A program made the position numbers and the translations under genes. The notes under the pieces were generated by a model. That model saw only the letters and a program-made list of their open reading frames with translations, was not told the DNA's origin and made no database searches. Source: Nigrospora sphaerica (lineage: Eukaryota; Ascomycota; Sordariomycetes; Amphisphaeriales; Apiosporaceae). From it: 64,000 bases of DNA. Shown here piece by piece: positions 51,711 to 63,439 of this stretch (positions within the stretch are counted from its first letter, which is position 1; every line of letters starts with the position of its first letter). The stretch covers positions 3,580,385 to 3,644,384 of the forward strand of contig JAGVVL010000017.1 of the NCBI GenBank assembly GCA_018287875.1. Direction: 5' to 3'.

Positions 51711-53794
51711 TTGTTTAGCGACGCGCAGCCGGCAGTAAAGCGGACAAAGACGAGCGCGTTAAGCCACGCGGCCGCGGCGGCTACGGACGCCGCGCTGCCG
51801 CGGCTGCCGCCGCCGCCGCTTGTACGTGAGGCGTTAAAAACGCTACTCGGGCCGGGCGCGTCGTGGCGGTCGGCCGAGCAGGAGGCTGCAGTCCAGCAGG
51901 TGCTAGCGCTCCAGGGGGACGCCGTCTTTATCGTGGTGCTGCCGACGGGCGCCGGGAAAAGCGTGCTCTTTTTACTCCCTGCGGTACCGGCTTTAAACGC
52001 CGGGGTAAGCGTTGTCGTCGTGCCGTTCGTCGCGTTAGTACACGATCTCGTACGGCGTGCGCGTGTAGCCGGGCTTGACTGCCTTTACTGGCAGCCGGCT
52101 ATAGCAGTTGGCTGCGAAGGGCCGGCGCGTGTCGCGCAGCTTATTATTGTAAGCGCCGATATTGCAAGCACGCCTGAGTTCCTTATTTACGTGGACAGTC
52201 TCCGGGTGCGCCAGCTACTCGGGCGTATCTTTATCGACGAGTGCTATATGGTACTTCTAGATGCTACATACCGTCCGCGGCTCCCGGAGGTCCGCGCTGT
52301 TTACCGGTTCGACTGCCCTATTATATTACTTACGGCAACACTGCCCGTCCGGCTCGAGCAGCCGTTCCGGGCCCTATGCTTGCCGAGGACGCTACGTTAC
52401 TCCGGGTGCGTATAGTAAAGCAGAATATCCGTTACCAGGTTATAACGGTGCCGCCGCAGCCGGGGGCAGTCGATAAAGAGGTAGTCCGGATAGTCCGCGT
52501 GTTCGAGCGCGGCTGGCAGGGCGTACAGAAAGGGGTGGTCTACTGCCGGTCGAAGGGCCAGTGCGAGGCGCTAGCGGCAGCGATCGGGTGCGCATATTAC
52601 CACAGTAGCGTCGCGGCGGCTACGCGCGAAGAGTGCTTTACGGCGTGGGCTACAGGCACCGGCACGGGCACCGGCACGGGCACTGGCACGGGCACTGGCA
52701 CGGGCACCGGCACAGGCACGGGCACCGGCACGGGCACTGGCATGGGCACCGGCGCAGGCATGGGCACCGGCGCAGGCGTAAGCCGCTGGCTCGTAGCGAC
52801 AACAGGGCTCGGCACAGGGGTCGACGTCGGCGGGCTCGTCGCGGTTATCCACGCGGAGCTGCCATACGGGCTCGTCGACTTTAGCCAGCAGACCGGACGC
52901 GCGGCACGCGGACCGGGCGAGACGGCGGACTCTATCGTGGTCTGGGACGGGCGGCCGGCGTGGGCAAGCCCGCATAGTAGCGATATCGAGCAGCAGAACC
53001 GGCAAGCGATAGACTGGTTCGTGCAAAGTGTCGACTGCCGCCGCGTCGTGCTCGGCACCTTTCTCGACGGGCAAGGCGGGGACTGCATAGCACTCGGGGC
53101 GGTAGCTTGCGACCGCTGCGAGGCCCGGCTAACGCCTATAGGCGCGGCGGCACCGCTGCCGCCGCTGCCGACAGGCGTAGACGTAGCTAGCACAGCTGCC
53201 CCGCCGGCGCCGCGGTCGAACCGGCTGCAGGCGGCATGCCGAGCCCGCCACGCCGAGGAGGCAGCAGCCCGCGCGTGGCTACATGCCGTCCGGCCCGGCG
53301 GCTTCTGCCCCGTCTGTCTTATAAGGTGGCTTTATATGGGGCGGCCGGCAAAGTACCGCGTAGGGATCCGGCATCCGTTCGCGCGGTGCCGTACGGTACC
53401 GCCGGCGCGGTATACGGCATGGCGGCGGCAGCTTGTCTTCCCACTATATAGCGGCTGCTTCCGGTGCGGGCTTCCAGCTGGCTGGTGCGCCGCGGCAGAC
53501 CCGGATAAGGGGGGTGAGGGGGGCGAGGGAGGTATAAGAGGCACGGGAGCGAGCGCGGCGGTATACGCGTGGACTGACACAGTCTTACCGGTACTATGCC
53601 TTGCGGAGGGAAGCCGGACATTGCAGGCACTCGTTAAGGCTGCATACGAGGTTGACCCGGTAGACGAGGCTACGTTCCGGGCGTGGCTCGGCCAGGGCCG
53701 GTATAAAGACAGGGTATATATAACTAACGCGTTTATAACGTGGCAGTTCATTATTTCTACGCTTTATACAGCCGGCGATAAAAATAAGGAATAA
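51711..53794 (+). pseudogene. Telomere-linked RecQ-type DNA helicase, helicase and C-terminal zinc region, one frameshift
   Basis: Two overlapping frames (51711-52415 and 52241-53794) meet at about 52365, where one base change of frame is needed between EQPFRA and [12 protein letters not shown]. Motifs in order: SWRSAEQEAAVQQVL (motif 0), LPTGAGKS (Walker A), VVVPFVALVHDLV (Ia), FIDECY (motif II; DECH expected, CAT to TAT), LLTATLP (III), QNIRYQV and [14 protein letters not shown] (IV), a Gly-Thr hexamer repeat, [12 protein letters not shown] (V), QQTGRAARG (VI), then a RecQ-like zinc cluster (CRR...LDG...C...CDRC). The C-terminus has further cysteine/His motifs ([26 protein letters not shown]) characteristic of fungal TLH proteins. 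Such genes lie next to telomeres in many fungi and have been linked to telomere maintenance or recombination. Transcription points towards the telomere, about 10 kb away. Confidence 0.8.
52648..52790 (+). repeat. In-frame GGCACN hexamer microsatellite coding Gly-Thr
   Basis: About 20 hexamers (GGCACC/GGCACG/GGCACT/GGCACA, later GGCATG, GGCGCA variants) encode a Gly-Thr run between helicase motifs IV and V. Because the unit is 6 bp, length changes keep the frame. Confidence 0.9.
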
Positions 53795-54420
53795 AGTATT
53801 AAAAAAAGAGAAAAGAGATATATAATAATAAAAAGGGAAGGGATTTATAAAAAAAGAAAACTAATAATAAAAAACGCGTTAAATTAAGTAATACTATATA
53901 TAATAGAATTATAATGCTTATTAATTGTTGGAAGTGGTGGTTTGATCGAAAAGAGGAAGCAACCTTTATAAGGGCTCTTTCGATCTCGGAGGTCGTTTCT
54001 ATAAAGAAACACGGAAGGATAAGGAACTTCTCTTCAAGAGGAACGAGAGTGTATTTCGTGTGCTTGCTTGCTTCAGGACAGACTAGTTACACAAAGAGGG
54101 GAGATTTAGCCTTTACTTATACCCGTTAAACCTTTATCCTCTTAGTAATACAAGGAAGAGGACGCGTAAGTGATTGCGTAAGTGATTACGTGGCTTAGAA
54201 GCATATGGAACCTTATAGAGGTTTGTGGAGCCTCATGGGGGCTCGTGGGAGCTTCAGGGAGTCACGTAGAAACTCGTGGAAACTCGTGGAACCTTGCAGA
54301 AGCTTCCGCGTGGCGAACGCCACGCTTGTGGGTAAAGCGGGCCATGCTTGCGGGTAAGCTGGCCCGTGCTCCAGGGTAGGCTGGCCCGAGCTTTAGGATA
54401 GGCTCGGTTAAAGGACTAGC
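53795..54420. other. Downstream flank of TLH gene with short degenerate repeats
   Basis: AT-rich to 53.9 kb, then 54190-54400 holds imperfect direct repeats: AACTCGTGGA twice, and GGGTAAGCTGGCCCGTGCT-like units about four times. Open frames of 71 and 65 codons here are not convincing genes. Confidence 0.45.
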
Positions 54421-55887
54421 TTCTCGTTAAGTGCATAGCTTAGTCCGTAGTGACAGAGAACGGTATAGGATAAGTCCTATACCTGCAACATTAATTTAAT
54501 AAGTATAAAGAATATAGAGACATATATAAGATATGTTAATAAAAACGGTTAAAAGAAATATATAAGTGTATAAAAGAATTAATAAAAGATGTTATAAGTA
54601 TAATAAGATAGTTAATAATATAAATAAACTTATAATATAAAAGCGTTTATGAAATAAATTTTAATAAAAACATTAAAAATAAGAAAAAAATAAAAATAAA
54701 AGTAAAGAAAGAATAATAAAAAGAAGGAAAAAGAAATGTATTAATATATTAAAGAATTCATAAAGGATATAGAGTAAAGAATATAAAAGGGAGGTGATAG
54801 AGTTTAAAAAAGGGATTAATATTTAAGTAAATTAAAAAGATAAGTAAAAGATGAAGTTTATAATAAAGCGATTAAGAGAAAGGGTAGAAGAAAATTTAAA
54901 AAGTATGGAAAAGGTAAAAGAAAGAGGTATAAAGGGGAAATGTAAAGAAAGAGTAAGTAGAAAGGGCCTTTTTAAAGTATTATAAAGGTATAATAAGGGA
55001 AGGAAAAAGAGAATATAATAAGAAGTATAAGATAAGTATTATAAAAGAGGTTTAAAACGCTTTAAAGTAAGGATAAGAACAGATATAAAGAAAGGATTAT
55101 AAAATAAAAAGAAAGGAAGTGCTTAAGAAAGGGGAATTAAATAAGAATAATAAAAGAATTAATAGTAAAGGGTGAGAAAAAGGTTTTAAAAAAAGAAAAA
55201 GAAAAAGATAAGATATTAAATTATAAGAGGAAGAGAGGAGGATAAAGACGTGAAGGCGGAAAAGGAAGAGGAGAAATTAAATAATGTAATAAAGAAGAAG
55301 AAGAATATAATAAAAGGTAAAGGGGAATTAAAAGGGGTATAAAATAAAGAGAAAGGAGAGGATAAGAGTACTATTAGGGAAAAGAGTTATAAAAAAAGAA
55401 AGGGCGTATAAGTATTATATTAAAAGATAAAAAGGGGACGGGGGTAAGAATAGGTAAGTTAAGTGTATTATAAGATATAGGAGAATAAGAAAAATTAAAT
55501 ATCTTGAATAAGTTAAATATATTAAAGGCTTTTTTAAGAAAAGGCGGAAAGAAAGAAATAAAAGATTTATAATATAAGAAGTAAAAAAAGAAGAAAAAAA
55601 AGAAAGTAAAGAGCGTATTTAATAAGAAAGTAGGAAAAAAGTAGAAGTTAAAAAAAAATATAAGCGATAATTAAAATATAAAAACTAAAAAAATGTATAA
55701 TTAGTTATTTAAAAAAGGGGTAGGTAAAAAAAAAAGTATAAAGTAAAGGTATATAAAGGAAAGAAATAATAAGTAAAGAGAAGTATAAGATAAGGAGGAG
55801 GGCGTATTTATAAACCGTGATAAATAGCCGGTTAAAGGGGTATAAAGAGTATAAGTGTTACGGGGGAAGGGGAGGAAGAGGGGGTAA

Positions 55888-56580
55888 GGGGGCGTAACCG
55901 TAAGCGGTGCGCAGCTGGCCCGTCGGAGACGAACTAGGAGGGTAAGGGGGTAACCGTAGGCGGTGCGCAGCTGGCCCGTCGGAGACGAACTAGGAGGGTA
56001 AGGGGGGTAACCGTAGGCGGTGCGCAGCTGGCCCGTCGGAGACGAACTAGGAGGGTAAGGGGGTAACCGTAGGCGGTGCGCAGCTGGCCCGTCGGAGACG
56101 AACTAGGAGGGTAAGGGGGTAACCGTAGGCGATGCGCAGCTGGCCCGTCGGAGACGAATTTAGGGGGTAAGGGGGCGTAACCGTAGGTGGTGCGTAGCTA
56201 GCCCGTCGGAAACGGATTCGGAGGGTAAGGGGGCGTAACCGTAGGCGGTGCGCAGCTGGCCCGTCGGAAACGGATTCGGAGGGTAAGGGGGCGTAACCGT
56301 AGGCGGTACGCAGCTGGCCCGTCGGAGACGAATTCGGGGGGTAAGAGGGCGTAACCGTAGGCGGTGCGCAGCTGGCCCGTCAGAGGCGAATTTAGAGGGG
56401 TAGGGGGCGTAACCGTAGGCGGTGCGCAGCTAGCCCGTCGGAGACGAATTCGGAGGGTAAGGGGGCGTAACCGTAAACGGGGCGCAGCTGGCCCGTTAAA
56501 GGCGAATTTAAAGGGGTAGGGGCGTAACCGTAAGCGGTATATAACCGGCCCGTTAAAGGCGAATTCGAAGCGTAGTAGAT
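55888..56580 (+). repeat. Subtelomeric tandem array, 12 units of 56-58 bp
   Basis: Units begin (phase chosen at TAACC) at 55895, 55951, 56008, 56064, 56120, 56178, 56236, 56294, 56352, 56410, 56468 and 56525. Core CGTAACCGTAGGCGGTGCG then AGCTGGCCCGTCGGAGAC, followed by GAA(T/C)T and a GGGTAAGGGGG spacer. The first units are 56 bp and end GACGAACTAGGAG; later ones are 58 bp and end GACGAATTCGGAG, so two subtypes lie in blocks. Confidence 0.92.
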
Positions 56581-57289
56581 AAGGGAAAGGCAACAAAGAA
56601 GAAATAAGGAAAAGAGAGGTATATAAAGATGAAAAGTAAAAGTTTAAACAAGCGTAGTGAGGGATTAAAGAGAAACTACTATAATAAAGATAAAAATAAG
56701 GGTTAGAAAGAAGTATTTATAAGTAAAATAAAAGAGTTAAAAGAATCGGATAAGAAAAGGGTGTAGGAAGAATAAAAAAGAAGAAGTGAAAAGTGATATT
56801 TTAAGGGATAAAAGGAGAATAAGTATATTAAAGGATGATAGGTAAGGAAAGAAAAGAGGGGTATATAAGAAAATAAAAGGGTGGATATAAAGAAAGGAAG
56901 GAAGGTACTATATGAAGAGAGTAAAAGGAGAGTTAAATACGTACGTTATAAGATATTATAAATAAGAAGAAAGGAGGTATAATTTCATATAAAGAGAGGT
57001 AAAAGATTTTAAGATAAAAAGAGGAAAGAGATAGAGATAAGAAGTGAAGAAAAAAAGGAAGGAATAAAGAGGAAGGGTATAAAAGGAAATATATAAAGAT
57101 AAAATAAGAAGAAAAGAAATAAAAAGATAATCGAAAAAGAAGTTAAAAGGAGGTATAATATAAGTATAAGAAGAGAAATGAAAAATATAAAAGAAGAAAG
57201 GAAAGGAAGGGAAAAACAGAATTAAAAAAGGTCAGGGTATAGAAAGGTAAAAAGAAGGAAAGAAAGAAAAAGAAAAGTAAAGAAGAAAG

Positions 57290-57573
57290 GAGTAGGTATA
57301 TAAAAAGGAAAAGAAAAAGAAAGAAAGAAAAAGGAAGAAAAAGAAAGAAAAAAAAGAAAAAGAAAGAAAAAGAAAGAAAAAGAAAGAAAAAGAAAGAAAA
57401 AGAAAGAAAAAGAAAGAAAAAGAAAGAAAAAGAAAGAAAAAGAAAGAAAAAGAAAGAAAAAGAAAGAAAAAGAAAGAAAAAGAAAGAAAAAGAAAGAAAA
57501 AGAAAGAAAAAGAAAAAGAAAAAGAAAGAAAAAGAAAGAAAAAGAAAGAAAGAAAAAAAAAAAGAAAGAAAAA

Positions 57574-57657
<84 letters not shown>

Positions 57658-57680
57658 AAAAGAAAGAAAAAGAAAGAAAA

Positions 57681-57712
<32 letters not shown>

Positions 57713-57720
57713 AGAAAGAG
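57290..57720 (+). repeat. Long AAAGA / GAAA microsatellite
   Basis: Nearly pure AAAGAAAGAA-type repeat, first mostly 10-bp AAGAAAGAAA periods, then pure GAAA tetramers (57575-57655). Confidence 0.95.
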
Positions 57721-57751
57721 AGAAAGGAAGAAAGAAACAAAGTAGAGAAAG

Positions 57752-57800
57752 AAGGCGTAACCGTAGGCGGTGCGAAGCTAGCCGGTCGGAGATATAAGAG
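57752..57800 (+). repeat. Single subtelomeric module
   Basis: GGCGTAACCGTAGGCGGTGC with GAAGCTAGCCGGTCGGAGAT; here the unit stands alone rather than in tandem. Confidence 0.85.
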
Positions 57801-58335
57801 GTGCCGTGGCAGAGTAGCGGGCAGTTAAGGTTAAGAAAAAGATAAAGAAGGGTATAGAAAGTAGATATATAAAAATGAATAAAAGGAGACAAAACGAGAA
57901 ATAATGAATAAGGGTAGAATAAATATAGAAAAGATAAATAAAAGGATTTAAAGAGAAAATAAGATAAATATAGGGAAAGAGGTAAACACATGCGTGTGAA
58001 ATAAAAGTGAGGGTAAAATAAAAGTAAGTGTAAAATTAAAGGAAGTATATAATAAAAGCAAAAAAAGAAGATAAAAGAAGAGAAGGAAGTGAAGTAATGA
58101 AGGGAGAAGAATATAAAGAAGTAGAAAAAGAAGGAAAGAAGCAGGTAGGTATAGAAGTAAGTAAAGAAGTAGGAGAAAAGAAGTCAGTAAAGTGGCGGAT
58201 GAAAAATAAGAAAAAAAAGCGTAAGGAAAGCCGTAAAGCCGTAAGAATAAAAAGCTATAAAGAAATAAAAGGTGAAAAGGGAAATAAAGAAAGAGAAGCG
58301 AAGAAAAGAGAGAGAAGAATAAAAAGGGGAAGAAG

Positions 58336-58397
58336 AGGCGTAACCGTAGGTGGTGCGAAGCTAGCCTGTCACAGACATTAAGGGTTAGGGTTAGGTT
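58336..58397 (+). repeat. Single subtelomeric module followed by interstitial telomere repeats
   Basis: Module GCGTAACCGTAGGTGGTGCG...AGCCTGTCACAGAC is joined to TTAAGGGTTAGGGTTAGG (58378-58395), two to three TTAGGG units in the same orientation as the chromosome end. Confidence 0.85.
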
Positions 58398-60494
58398 TAC
58401 AGTTAAGATTAAGTAAATAAATAAGAAAGATGGATAGAGAAATAACAAAGAGAAGGTATATTGAATAAAAGAAAGAATTTAAAGGAAAAACGAAAAGAAG
58501 TACGAAGAAGATTTAAGGAGAAGGGTAAGAAAAGGTAATAAAAAGAGAAAAAGAAAAGTTAACATGTAGATAAAAAGAAAGATTAAAAAGAAAGAAGAAA
58601 AAGAATTTAAAAAAAGGTAAAAAAGGAAAATAAAGGAGATAAAGGAAGGAAGTACAAAAAAAGTAAAAAGGAGGATAAAGAAAAGATTAAAAAGAGAGGA
58701 AAGAAAAAAGAGAAAAAGAATAAGTAAAGGATGGAGAAGGGATAAAAAAGAGAAAGAAAAAGAAAAGAGGGTTAAAAAATAAGGATATAAACAAAGATTT
58801 CATAAAAGGAAGGAGTAAGATAAAGGTAAAGATAGTACAAAAGAAAAAGATAAGATAGGTATAATACGTGAGTAGAAAAGAAATATATAAAAAGAGAGGG
58901 TAAGAAGAAAAAAGGTATGAATAAGAAGAGAGAATATTTAAAGTTAGGAATACTTTATATATAATAAAGAAAGTAAAGAGGTTAAGAGGTATATAAGATA
59001 AGAGAAGAAGAATAAAAAGAAAAAGGATAAAGAGATGTATAAAAAAATGGAATATAAAAGAAGAAAAAGAAATGAGAAAAAAAGAATAGAAGAGAAGAAA
59101 GAGGATAAAAAAAGGAAGTAAAGAAAGATACTAAAAATAGGCAAGAAAAAGTGTGAAGGAAAAATTCAGAAAAAGGTTGCATACATTATAGAATCAATAC
59201 GATAGAAAATAAGAGTGAAAGGTTAAAAGAAATGAAAGAGTAAGGAGTGGTAAAGGAAAAGAAGAGTAAAAAGGAAAGATAGTAAAGTGAAAAAAGAGGA
59301 TAAGTTTAAAATAGAGATAAGAAATTAAAAGAGTATAAAAAGTAAGTAAAAATAAAAAGAAGTGAGAAAGGAAATGGAATTCAATGAAAGTATAATAAAG
59401 TTTATAAAGGAGAAGGGAAATAAGGTGCAGTGTAAAGAAAGGTGTAAAGAAAGAAGGAAGTTTATAAAAATAGAAGTAAGGTGCTAAAGAGGGGAAAAGG
59501 GAAAAAAAGGATATGAAAAAAGATAAAAAGAAAACAGTACGGAAGTAAGAAAGTAAAGAAGAAGAAAATAGGAAGAAGAGAATATAAGTACGGAAGTAAA
59601 AAAGTGGAGAAGAAGAAAATAAGAAGAAGAGACTATAAGGAAAAAGGAAGGTTATAAATTAAAGTGAGAAAGGATAAAGAAGAAGGTAAAGAAGGAGAGG
59701 AAAGTGGAGAAAGTAAGGGGGTGAAAAAGAAAAGAAAGAGAAAGAAAGAAGAAAGAAAGAAAAAAGAGAGAAAGTAAGGGGTGAAAAAGAAAAGAAAGAG
59801 AAAAGAAGGTAAAAGGAGATGAAATGAAGGATAAAAAGAAAAGAAGGTAAAAGGAGATGAAATGAAGGATAAAAAGAAAAGAAGGTAAAAGAAGATGAAA
59901 TGAAGGATAAAAAGAGAAAAGAAAGTAAAAAGAAGAGGAAAGAAAAGGAGTTGAATAAGGAAGAAGAAAAAAGGAAGATAGGGAAGGAAAAGTAAAGAGA
60001 GAAAAAAAGGGAAAAAGAAAGAGAGGAAAGAAAAGAAAATAATAAAGAATAAAAAGAAAGAAAGCGGGATTGAAAAAAGTACGAGGTTTACAAAAGAAGG
60101 GAATGAGAAAAGAGTAAGATTAAGAGGTAAGAAGGGGTAAAGAAAAGAAAGAAAAGGAAGAAAGAAAAGAAAGAAAAAGAGGTATAAGAAGAGAATAGAA
60201 AGGGATAAAAAGAAGAGGGTACAAAAGGAATCAAGGAGAAAAAAAGAAAAGATAAAAATGAGAGACGAAAGAAAATAAAAGTGGCAAATAAAGAGAAGAA
60301 AAAATAAGGGAGAAGGAAGTAAAGGGGTGGTAAAAGAAAGTAAGAAAAGGAAATAAAGTAAAGAAGAATAAAAAAGAGAAGATCAAAAAAGGGAAAAGTA
60401 GAATGTCGAAATAAGTAGGAAGGAAAAGAAAAAGAAAAAAAGAAGAAGGAAAGAAATAAAGGATAAAGGATAGGATAAAAGTAAAAAGGGAGAA

Positions 60495-60660
60495 AGCTGC
60501 CAGAACCGTAAGCGGTGCGTAGCTGGCCCGTTGGAGACGAATTCGGGGGGCAAGGGGGCGTAACCGTAGGCGGTACGCAGCTGGCCCATTAAAGAGGAAT
60601 TTAGAGGGGTAGGGGGCGTAACCGTAAGCAGTGTATAACCGGCCCATTCAAGGCGAATTC
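60495..60660 (+). repeat. Three-unit copy of the 58-bp array
   Basis: Units at about 60502, 60561 and 60619, matching the last three units of the 55.9-56.6 kb array including the GTATATAACCGG-type end unit and the following GCGTAGTAGATAAG flank. Confidence 0.88.
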
Positions 60661-61533
60661 AAAGCGTAGTAGATAAGAGAAAGGCGATAAAGAAGAAAGA
60701 AGAAAGAGAGAGGTATATAAATATAAAAAGTAAACGTTTGACTAAGCGTAGTGAGGGATTTAAGAGAAACTACTATAATAAAGATGAAAATAAGGGTTTC
60801 AAAGAAGTGTTTATAAGTAAAATACAAGGGTTTCAAGGATCGGATAAGAAAGAGGTGTAGGAAGGATTAAAAAGAAGAAGTGAAAAGTGGTATTTTAAGG
60901 GATAAAAGGAGAATACGTATAGTAAAGGATTGTATGTAAGGAAAGAAAAGAGGGGTATATAAGAAAATAAAAGAGGGGATCTAAAAAAAGGAAGAAAGGT
61001 ACTATATAAGGAGAGTAAAAAGAAGAGTTCAATAGGTACATTATAGAATAGTATAAATAAGAAGAAGGGAGGTATAATTTCATATAAAAGACAGAGGTAA
61101 AAGATTTTAAGATAAAAAGAGGAAAGAGATAGAGATAAGAAGTGAAGAAAAAAAGGTCTATAGATAAAGATAAAATAAGAATAAAAGAAATGAAAAGATA
61201 AGCGAAAGAGAAGTTTAAAGGAGGTATAGTATAAGTATACTAAGAGAAATAAAGAGATATGAAAGAAAAAAAAAAGAGAGCGAAAAAGAGAATTAAAAAA
61301 GGTAAGGGTATAAAAAAGGAGAAGTAGGAAAGAAAAGAGGAAAGAAAGAAAAGAGGAAGGAAAGAAAAGAGGAAAGAAAGAAAAGAGGAAGGCAAGAAAA
61401 GAGGAAGGAAAGAAAAGAGGAAAGAAAAAAAAGAGGAAGGCAAGAGAAGAGGAGGCAAGAAAAGAGGAAGGCAAGAAAAGAGGAAAGAAAAAAAAGAGGA
61501 AAGAGATAATAAAGAAAAGAAAGGAAAGAAAGG

Positions 61534-61600
61534 GGGCGTAACTGTAGGCAGTGTAAAGCTGGCGGGTCGGAGATATAAGAGGTACAGTAGCAGAGTAACA
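61534..61600 (+). repeat. Single subtelomeric module (diverged)
   Basis: GGCGTAACTGTAGGCAGTG...GGTCGGAGATATAAGAGG, the counterpart of the 57758 module. Confidence 0.8.
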
Positions 61601-61814
61601 GGCGGTTCAGGTTACGAAAAGATTAAAGAAGGATATCGAAAGTAGGTAGATAAAAAGGAATAAAAGCGGATATCACGAGAACTAATAAGTAAGGGTATAA
61701 TCCATGTAGAAAAGATCCATAAAAGGATATAAAGAGGAGAGTAAGATAAGGGTAGTAAAGGATTTTAAGAGAAAATAAGATCAAGATATTAAAAGAGGTA
61801 AGCAGATGGGTGTA

Positions 61815-61985
61815 AAAAAAATGAGGGTAAATGAAAGTAGGGGTATAATGAGGGTAAATGAAAGTAGGGGTATAATGAGGGTAAATGAAAGTAGGGGTAT
61901 AATGAGGGTAAATGAAAGTAGGGGTAAAATAAGGGTAAATGAAAGTAGGTGTATAATGAGGGTAAATGAAAGTAGGTGTATAATA
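61815..61985 (+). repeat. 27-bp minisatellite, about six copies
   Basis: Unit ATGAGGGTAAATGAAAGTAGG plus GGTATA, repeated head to tail with few differences. A 12-bp AAGTAAGTAAAG repeat follows to 62040. Confidence 0.92.
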
Positions 61986-62275
61986 AAAGTAAGTAAAGAA
62001 GTAAGTAAAGAAGTAAGTAAAGAAGTAAGTAGAAGTAAGTAAAGAAGTAAAAGAAAGAAAGTGGGGAAGGAAAGCGGTAAAGCGGTAAGAATAGAAAGCT
62101 ATAAGGAAATAAAAGGCAAAGAGGAAAATCAAGAAAGAGAAGAAATAAAAGGAGAGGAAGAAATGGGATAAGGGAGGGAATTATAAGTTATACAAGAAGT
62201 ATAAGCGAAGAATAAAATAAGGGGGGAATAGAGTATAAGGACGGGATAAAAAAAGGAGGAAAGGAAAGGGGAGAA

Positions 62276-62320
62276 GGGGCGTAACCGTAGGCGGTGCGAA
62301 GCTGGCCCGTCAGAGACATT
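62276..62320 (+). repeat. Single subtelomeric module
   Basis: GGCGTAACCGTAGGCGGTGC...AGCTGGCCCGTCAGAGAC, the counterpart of the 58341 module but without the telomere tract. Confidence 0.85.
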
Positions 62321-62959
62321 CGTGGTGTAGTAGCAGTGGCAGGCTTATAATGGGTTAAGATAAAGGTACTATAAAGAAATAAAGAGGGTGAGAAGAGTAA
62401 GTAAGAGGATATATAAAGAAAGAAAGAAAGAAAGAATAAAAGAAGAAAATAGATTGAAGTAAGGAATAAAAGTGAACAAAAAGGTAATGTGAAGAGAAGG
62501 AGAAGGAAGAGGGTAATGATAGGAAGAATAAAGATAATAATGAAGTGAAAGAGTAAAGAATAAAGAAAAGTGTTAAAAAGGAAAAGATAAAAAGAAAAAG
62601 ATAGTGTAGGAAGTTAAAAGGGGTTATAAGGGTAAAAAGAAAGTAAGGAGTTAAAAAAAGAGGGTAAAAGAAAAGAAAAGAGGGTGAAAAAGGGTAAAAA
62701 GGAAATAAGAAGAAGCGTGAGGATAAAGGAAGAAAGGAGGGAGAAAGTAGAAGAGAATAAAATCAAGAGATATAAGAATATATAAGGAAGAAAAAGAAAG
62801 AAAAGAAGGGAATGAATAAAGGGAAAGAAAAAAAGGGAATAAATCAAGGAAAGAAAAGGAAGAGAATAAAAAGGAGAGAGAAAAAGAAGGAAAGAAGAAA
62901 AGAAAGAAAGAGGAAAAGAAAAATAAAGTAAAAGAAAAAAGAAAAGAAAAGATAAGAAA

Positions 62960-63015
62960 GGGCAGGTAACTGTACATAGTTAAGAGCTTATCGGTCGAAG
63001 AGGTTAAGGTTAAAG
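62960..63015 (+). repeat. Diverged subtelomeric module
   Basis: GGTAACTGTACATAGTTAAG...TATCGGTCGAAGAGGTTAAGG keeps the spacing of the module but has diverged; followed by GGTTAAGGTTAAAG, a degenerate telomere-like stretch. Confidence 0.5.
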
Positions 63016-63439
63016 TTATTTTATAAAGTAGAAAAGGGTGAATAATCCGTATAAGTATTATAAAGGAGAAGACTAAGATGAACTTTTAAAAAGAGGAAGA
63101 GGAGGATAAAGAAGATAGGCGTACGAGAGATAAAGAAAAGGAATAGACGATAATAAAATGCAAGGATATAAATAAGAAGTGGAAGAAAGGAAAGTAAAGG
63201 GTTTTCAAGAAATATATAAAATGGGTAAGGAATAAAATAGAAGAGAAGAAAAAAAGATAGGAAAGAAAAGGATATAAAAAGAGGAATACTAAAGGATAAA
63301 AAACGTCGGGAGGAAAGGGAGGAAAATAATAGGATAAAAAAAAGGCAAAAGAAAGAAAGACATGTTAAAAGAAAGGAAAAGGTCTAAAGAAGAGGGTAAA
63401 AATAAAGTAATGAAAGAGTGGATTATGAAAAAGAGAATA

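Noticed and set aside
53914..54379. Two short open frames downstream of the TLH gene
   Set aside because: No family similarity; the second is built from degenerate direct repeats.
55888..56580. CRISPR-like regular repeats
   Set aside because: Units are contiguous tandem copies of 56-58 bp without unique spacers, in a fungal subtelomere; not CRISPR.
57143..57991. 282-codon Phe/Leu/Ser-rich minus-strand open frame
   Set aside because: It is the translation of AAAGA/GAAA microsatellite DNA; no gene-like features.
61806..62042. Repeated-peptide open frame (MRVNESRGI units)
   Set aside because: Simple translation of a 27-bp minisatellite; unit length divisible by three keeps it open by chance.
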